Shown: positions 60,553 through 64,000 of the stretch, piece after piece
Position numbering within the stretch: the stretch's first letter is position 1
Layout of the letters: every line of letters begins with the position of its first letter
Assembly: GCA_036654455.1 (NCBI GenBank)
Contig: JAVVRZ010000001.1
Location: 279,332-343,331, forward strand
Origin: Clostridia bacterium
GTDB lineage: Bacteria; Bacillota; Clostridia; Christensenellales; CAG-314
DNA: 64,000 nt
Direction: 5' to 3'
Program-made: the position numbers and the translations under genes
Notes under the pieces: model-generated
What the model was told of the DNA's origin: nothing
What the model saw: the letters and a program-made list of their open reading frames with translations, nothing else
Databases searched by the model: none

Positions 60553-61674
60553 ATGAAGATTTTAACATTTAACAGTATTAGTCCCCTAGCGGCTCAAACG
60601 TTAGGCGACGCTTATACATTAAGCGACAATATCGACTCTCCTGAGGCTATTATGCTTCGTGCATACAAATTAACCGACTACGTTTTTCCAAAGAGCGTTA
60701 AAATTGTCACTCGTTGTGGCGCAGGCGTTAACAATATTCCTACCGACCGTTGCGCAGAAGAAGGCATTATAGTTTGTAACACACCCGGCGCAAACGCTAA
60801 TGCGGTAAAAGAACTTGTTCTTTCTTCTTTATTTATGTGCGGTAGACGCATAATACCCGCTATTAACTGGGTTCAAGGCACAAAAGACGGCGAAACAACC
60901 GTACAAGACCAAGTTGAAAAAGGCAAAAGCAAATTTGTTGGTCACGAAATTACAGGCAAGACCTTAGGCATTATCGGTCTAGGCGGTATCGGCAAAAAAG
61001 TAGCCGTTGCAGCAATGGCGTTAGGTATGAAGGTACTATATTTTGAGGCTCGTGACGTAACGGCAGACGCAGACTACCCGCAAGGCGTAACTAATGTTAC
61101 ATTGCAACAACTTTATCAAGATAGCGACTTTATCACAATTCACGTTCCTCTACTTGACAGCACTCGTGGTATGATTAACGCTACCACAATAGCTACAATG
61201 AAGGACGGCGTAAACATTATCAATATTGCAAGAGGCGAACTTGTTGCCGACGACGATATCATAACTGCGGTTAAGTCAGGTAAAGTAAACCGTTATTGCA
61301 CAGACTTTCCAAATGCAAAATTACTCGGTATTGACGGCATAGTAACTACTCCCCACTTAGGAGCAAGCACGCCCGAAGCCGAAGACAACTGCGCAGTAAT
61401 TGCAGCAGAAGTTATCAAGGAATTTAACGTCAACAAAAACGTTGTGTTTTCGGTCAACTTCCCAAGTCTATCTATGGCGACAAAAGGACACGCAGTGTTG
61501 GCGCTATTTAAAGGCGATGGCGAACAATTTGCCCAAGTTGGCAAATCGTGGAAACTTCACAATTTCCAAATTAAATCTAACGGCAAGTTTGGCGTAGCTA
61601 AATTTGACTTTAAAGAAGCCGTTTCTGCCGACATTTTTGCAAACATCAATGGTATTCTTCGCATTTATATGTAA
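60553..61674 (+). CDS. serA: D-3-phosphoglycerate dehydrogenase
   Basis: 373 residues. NAD-binding GLGGIGKKVAVAA (about 141-153), ISIRGE-type NIARGELVADDDI (catalytic Arg), and PHLGAST (catalytic His) are intact. It oxidises 3-phosphoglycerate, first step of serine synthesis. The C-terminal stretch (about 310-373) resembles an ACT domain only in outline (AVLALFKGDGEQF ... INGILRIYM) and lacks a clear serine-binding motif, so feedback inhibition may be lost. It follows serC by 17 bp. Confidence 0.93.
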   Translation: MKILTFNSISPLAAQTLGDAYTLSDNIDSPEAIMLRAYKLTDYVFPKSVKIVTRCGAGVNNIPTDRCAEEGIIVCNTPGANANAVKELVLSSLFMCGRRIIPAINWVQGTKDGETTVQDQVEKGKSKFVGHEITGKTLGIIGLGGIGKKVAVAAMALGMKVLYFEARDVTADADYPQGVTNVTLQQLYQDSDFITIHVPLLDSTRGMINATTIATMKDGVNIINIARGELVADDDIITAVKSGKVNRYCTDFPNAKLLGIDGIVTTPHLGASTPEAEDNCAVIAAEVIKEFNVNKNVVFSVNFPSLSMATKGHAVLALFKGDGEQFAQVGKSWKLHNFQIKSNGKFGVAKFDFKEAVSADIFANINGILRIYM

Positions 61675-61704
61675 TTAAACTTCCCTACATATTATTTAAT
61701 TTAA

Positions 61705-61737
61705 ATTAGACCTTCTTTTTAGAAGGTCTAATTTTTA
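61705..61737 (+). terminator. Terminator of serC-serA
   Basis: ATTAGACCTTCT pairs with AGAAGGTCTAAT (61705-61716 with 61721-61732), loop TTTT, then TTTTT. Confidence 0.9.
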
Positions 61738-61881
61738 TAACTCTTATATATTTAATTTTATTTTAAAACTATTTTACTAATAGAATAACCTTACTTTTTA
61801 TAACTTTTGCTTAATATATTAGAGTTTTTCTTATAAAAAACAAAATTACTACATAAAAGCCTTAATATTTTTTATTATCAG

Positions 61882-61910
61882 TTGAAAAAAAATAAATTGT
61901 ATTGTATAAT
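61882..61910 (+). promoter_or_regulatory. Promoter TTGAAA-N17-TATAAT
   Basis: -35 at 61882-61887, -10 at 61905-61910. Drives the two membrane proteins downstream. Confidence 0.75.
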
Positions 61911-61940
61911 GTAAACCAATGTACAAACGGAGGAAGTTTT

Positions 61941-62804
61941 ATGCGCAAGCAAAGTGACTCGTCAATTTCATACGTATTTCGCAATTTTTTCTTTTTGCTA
62001 CCTTTTTGCATTTTGCCAGCCTTGCTAATGGCATTCGCCACAACTTCTTACGCAAATTTAACGCCGATAGATTTTTTAATAAAGATTTTAAAACAACAAG
62101 AGGCATTTGTCCTAACCGACTTTTTTAACGACGTATACATCTATTTTAGTTTAATCAACTTTACGCCTCGTTGGTGGGCGTGGGCGCTAGGCGGTATTCT
62201 TGCTGTTCTATCGCTTTGCTGTACCTTTTCGGCGGTTGAACGCCACATGCGACTAGGCATTAAACGTTACAATAATCTTGCCACTTATATAAACGAATCT
62301 TTTTTAACGGTATTTTCTTATGCGTTTTTACTGATATGTTGTTGCGAACTTCTTGCGCTTGCGACAAGCGGATTAATTCTATTAGTTATTTCAACAACAA
62401 CTCGCAAATGGATAATTATCGCTATTTCTTTGTTACTTATAGTTTTGTTTTTTACGATAATAACTATTATAGTGGTAGCTACCCTTTGTACTGTGCCTAG
62501 TAGACTTATGGACGGCTACAAACTAAACGTAGCTATGAGTTACTCGGCTCAAATAGTAAGCAAAAGTTTTGGCATTGTATTTATCAAACTTTGGGTTTTA
62601 GTAATTGCAAGCCTATTGGTTTTAGGCGGAAGTAATGTTATACTCAATCTGTTCCCCTCTTTTTTAAGTCGATACATTCATTTAATTGTCGCAACCGCAT
62701 TTGCTTTGTTTTGGCTAATAGAAATACCCGCATTTAGTTTTAAAACATACATCGATTTGACAAATGGCGAACGCAAAGACTTAAAGACTAACTTGTTTAA
62801 CTAG
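61941..62804 (+). CDS. Polytopic membrane protein, unknown
   Basis: 287 residues with about six hydrophobic segments (roughly 15-40, 80-105, 125-160, 165-195, 215-245, 250-270). The ATG at 61941 has GGAGGAAG four bases upstream; the longer frame from 61902 overlaps the promoter. The loop after segment four (PSRLMDGYKLNVAMSYSAQIVSKSFG) recalls a similar place in the next gene (GYKALPALKDGIKKVVDRFG), so the two may be distant paralogues forming one complex. No family recognised. Confidence 0.6.
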   Translation: MRKQSDSSISYVFRNFFFLLPFCILPALLMAFATTSYANLTPIDFLIKILKQQEAFVLTDFFNDVYIYFSLINFTPRWWAWALGGILAVLSLCCTFSAVERHMRLGIKRYNNLATYINESFLTVFSYAFLLICCCELLALATSGLILLVISTTTRKWIIIAISLLLIVLFFTIITIIVVATLCTVPSRLMDGYKLNVAMSYSAQIVSKSFGIVFIKLWVLVIASLLVLGGSNVILNLFPSFLSRYIHLIVATAFALFWLIEIPAFSFKTYIDLTNGERKDLKTNLFN

Positions 62805-62815
62805 GAGATAGCTTT

Positions 62816-63784
62816 ATGACATTCAAAAAATCATTACGTTTAGCAAGAAATACTACCGGCACGGCAATTCGCTCGGTTATTGTACAAATGTTAGTAATCG
62901 CTTTTGTTATAGCCTTAGTAGCCTTGATTGTCTACCCTACCTTTTCTTCGGTATTAGACATTATTCGTAAGATTGACCTTTCAACCGAATTTATCGAACT
63001 GTATAATTTAATTACAAACACTAGTTTTGATAGCGTTGAGGTTGCCAACAAAATAACCTACATTATTAATCTTGTGGCAAACTCGATTAAAAATTTCGAA
63101 GGGCTGTTTGTTTCTATATACCTTTCTTATTTTGTTTTGGTTCTTGCGTTTGTAGTATATCGTTTTGTGTTGTCTATTGTAGATTTACCGATAGCTTCGA
63201 CATTGTTAGAATTTATGCAAACCGGCAACAATCGCCCGTTTATGTGGTTTTTTGTTAAAAAAATAGGCTACGCTTGCAAATTCTCAATTTGTCAATTACT
63301 GCTATCGTTTATACTTGATATATTTACTTTTTGCGGAATAATTGCAATGTATTTTGCCTTTTTAACTGTTTTTCGTGTTGTAGGTATTATATTAATAATT
63401 CTTTTTGGTATTTTGGCCTATTCAGTAAGACTTACCATACTTGCATTTTGGCTACCCGAATATGCAACTAACGGATATAAAGCGTTGCCTGCGTTAAAAG
63501 ACGGCATTAAAAAAGTAGTCGACCGTTTCGGTCACGTTTTATATAAGACGGCTATTATAATTACTTGTTGGATAGCATTGAGCTTCCTAACAGTTTTGCT
63601 TTTTGACACCATTAAGGTCGGCGTAATCGGCGTAGTAGTCACTTTAATAATTAGCTACTATTCTTTCTACATTATTAAATGTATCAACTTTATCGAATTT
63701 TTTGAACAGTCGCATAGCAAATATTTTACAAAAAAACTTCATTTAACGCCTCAAACCGAAACAGACTCAATTTCAATAGAATAA
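62816..63784 (+). CDS. Polytopic membrane protein, unknown, partner of preceding gene
   Basis: 322 residues, about six hydrophobic segments, with an amphipathic start (MTFKKSLRLARNTTGTAIRS) and a Ser/Thr-rich acidic tail. It starts 11 bases after the preceding gene with TAGGAG upstream, so both are co-expressed. Terminated at 63816-63846. No family recognised. Confidence 0.6.
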   Translation: MTFKKSLRLARNTTGTAIRSVIVQMLVIAFVIALVALIVYPTFSSVLDIIRKIDLSTEFIELYNLITNTSFDSVEVANKITYIINLVANSIKNFEGLFVSIYLSYFVLVLAFVVYRFVLSIVDLPIASTLLEFMQTGNNRPFMWFFVKKIGYACKFSICQLLLSFILDIFTFCGIIAMYFAFLTVFRVVGIILIILFGILAYSVRLTILAFWLPEYATNGYKALPALKDGIKKVVDRFGHVLYKTAIIITCWIALSFLTVLLFDTIKVGVIGVVVTLIISYYSFYIIKCINFIEFFEQSHSKYFTKKLHLTPQTETDSISIE

Positions 63785-63815
63785 TTTAAACTTTTATTTA
63801 ATTTTAATATAAGAA

Positions 63816-63846
63816 AAAAAAGGGGAGAATATTTCTCCCCTTTTTA
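63816..63846 (+). terminator. Terminator after the membrane protein pair
   Basis: GGGGAGAA pairs with TTCTCCCC (63822-63829 with 63833-63840) within longer A/T flanks and five T. The A run allows it to serve the convergent gene too. Confidence 0.85.
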
Positions 63847-63914
63847 TTGTTTGATTATTTATAATTTTACGAACTAAAAAATAAATTTTTAGATTTAAAT
63901 AAGTTAAAAAATTA

Positions 63915-64000
63915 CTATTTCATACTGTCTACATAGCTGACAATAGCGTCGTAATAATCTTTTAAGTAATATTGCAAGATAGTTGAAGAAGAAAGTAATT
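63915..64000 (-). CDS. Partial C-terminus of an unidentified protein
   Basis: An open frame on the minus strand enters from the window edge and ends at TAG (63915-63917). The visible end reads QYYLKDYYDAIVSYVDSMK. Too little to name a family. Confidence 0.55.
   Translation of the reverse strand, partial: LLSSSTILQYYLKDYYDAIVSYVDSMK

Overview
The window comes from an AT-rich, low-GC Gram-positive bacterium of the Clostridia, and it forms endospores: it carries spoIVA, sigG with its neighbour ylmC/ymxH, and an uninterrupted sigK that keeps its pro-sequence. Lipobox lipoproteins, Lgt, RNase J and an M-box ahead of mgtE fit this placement. An uncultured gut lineage is my inference; nothing in the sequence names a species. 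No rRNA operon, CRISPR array, transposase or intact prophage is visible. Most genes lie on the minus strand.

Layout. 0-1.2 kb: end of a minus-strand tRNA, a promoter with a hairpin-rich leader, then a seven-gene tRNA operon (Gly, Arg, His, Gln, Lys, Lys, Leu). 1.4-6.3 kb: diguanylate cyclase, a lipid/glycan cluster (CrtO-like acyltransferase, PlsC-like acyltransferase, GT8 glycosyltransferase) and a membrane-bound XRE regulator. 6.7-15 kb: a large InlB-repeat/beta-helix lipoprotein, then an ABC exporter operon in which a YwaF-like membrane protein is fused in frame to the ATPase. 15.3-18 kb: ferritin-like protein, mgtE under an M-box riboswitch with its own terminator, and a PII-like protein. 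18-23.4 kb: spoIVA, der, a pseudouridine synthase, ylmC and sigG. 23.5-27.3 kb: a dihydroxyacid-dehydratase-like protein that has lost its cluster cysteines, then a DegV / deoxynucleotide N-hydrolase / thymidine kinase operon. 27.5-28 kb: second tRNA cluster (Gly, Cys, Leu).

28-40 kb: cysteine desulfidase family protein, pyroglutamyl peptidase, malQ, a membrane metallophosphoesterase, a lone holin-like gene, pncB, lgt, an acyltransferase pair and a MazF toxin without a visible antitoxin. 40-46.2 kb: one tightly packed operon, ABC ATPase-permease-tyrS-yigZ-recX-acpS-EamA. 46.3-52 kb: rarA, a decayed GH94-like protein, RNase P RNA and sigK. 52-59 kb: a second InlB-repeat/leucine-rich-repeat lipoprotein, the tRNA wobble-uridine pair TrhP/TrmR and RNase J. 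59.4-64 kb: serC-serA, two unrecognised membrane proteins and the end of an unidentified gene.

Themes. Consensus promoters (TTGACA-like, about 17 bp, TATAAT-like) are easy to see. Several place the -10 box only 6-8 bases before the start codon with no ribosome binding site, so these genes are probably leaderless. Two large proteins look like catalytically dead relatives of known enzymes (IlvD-like at 23.5 kb, GH94-like at 48-50 kb). These two, the YwaF-ABC fusion operon and the structured leader at 0.3 kb are the most promising leads. I do not see one clear new multi-gene system beyond them. All family calls rest on motif recognition by eye.
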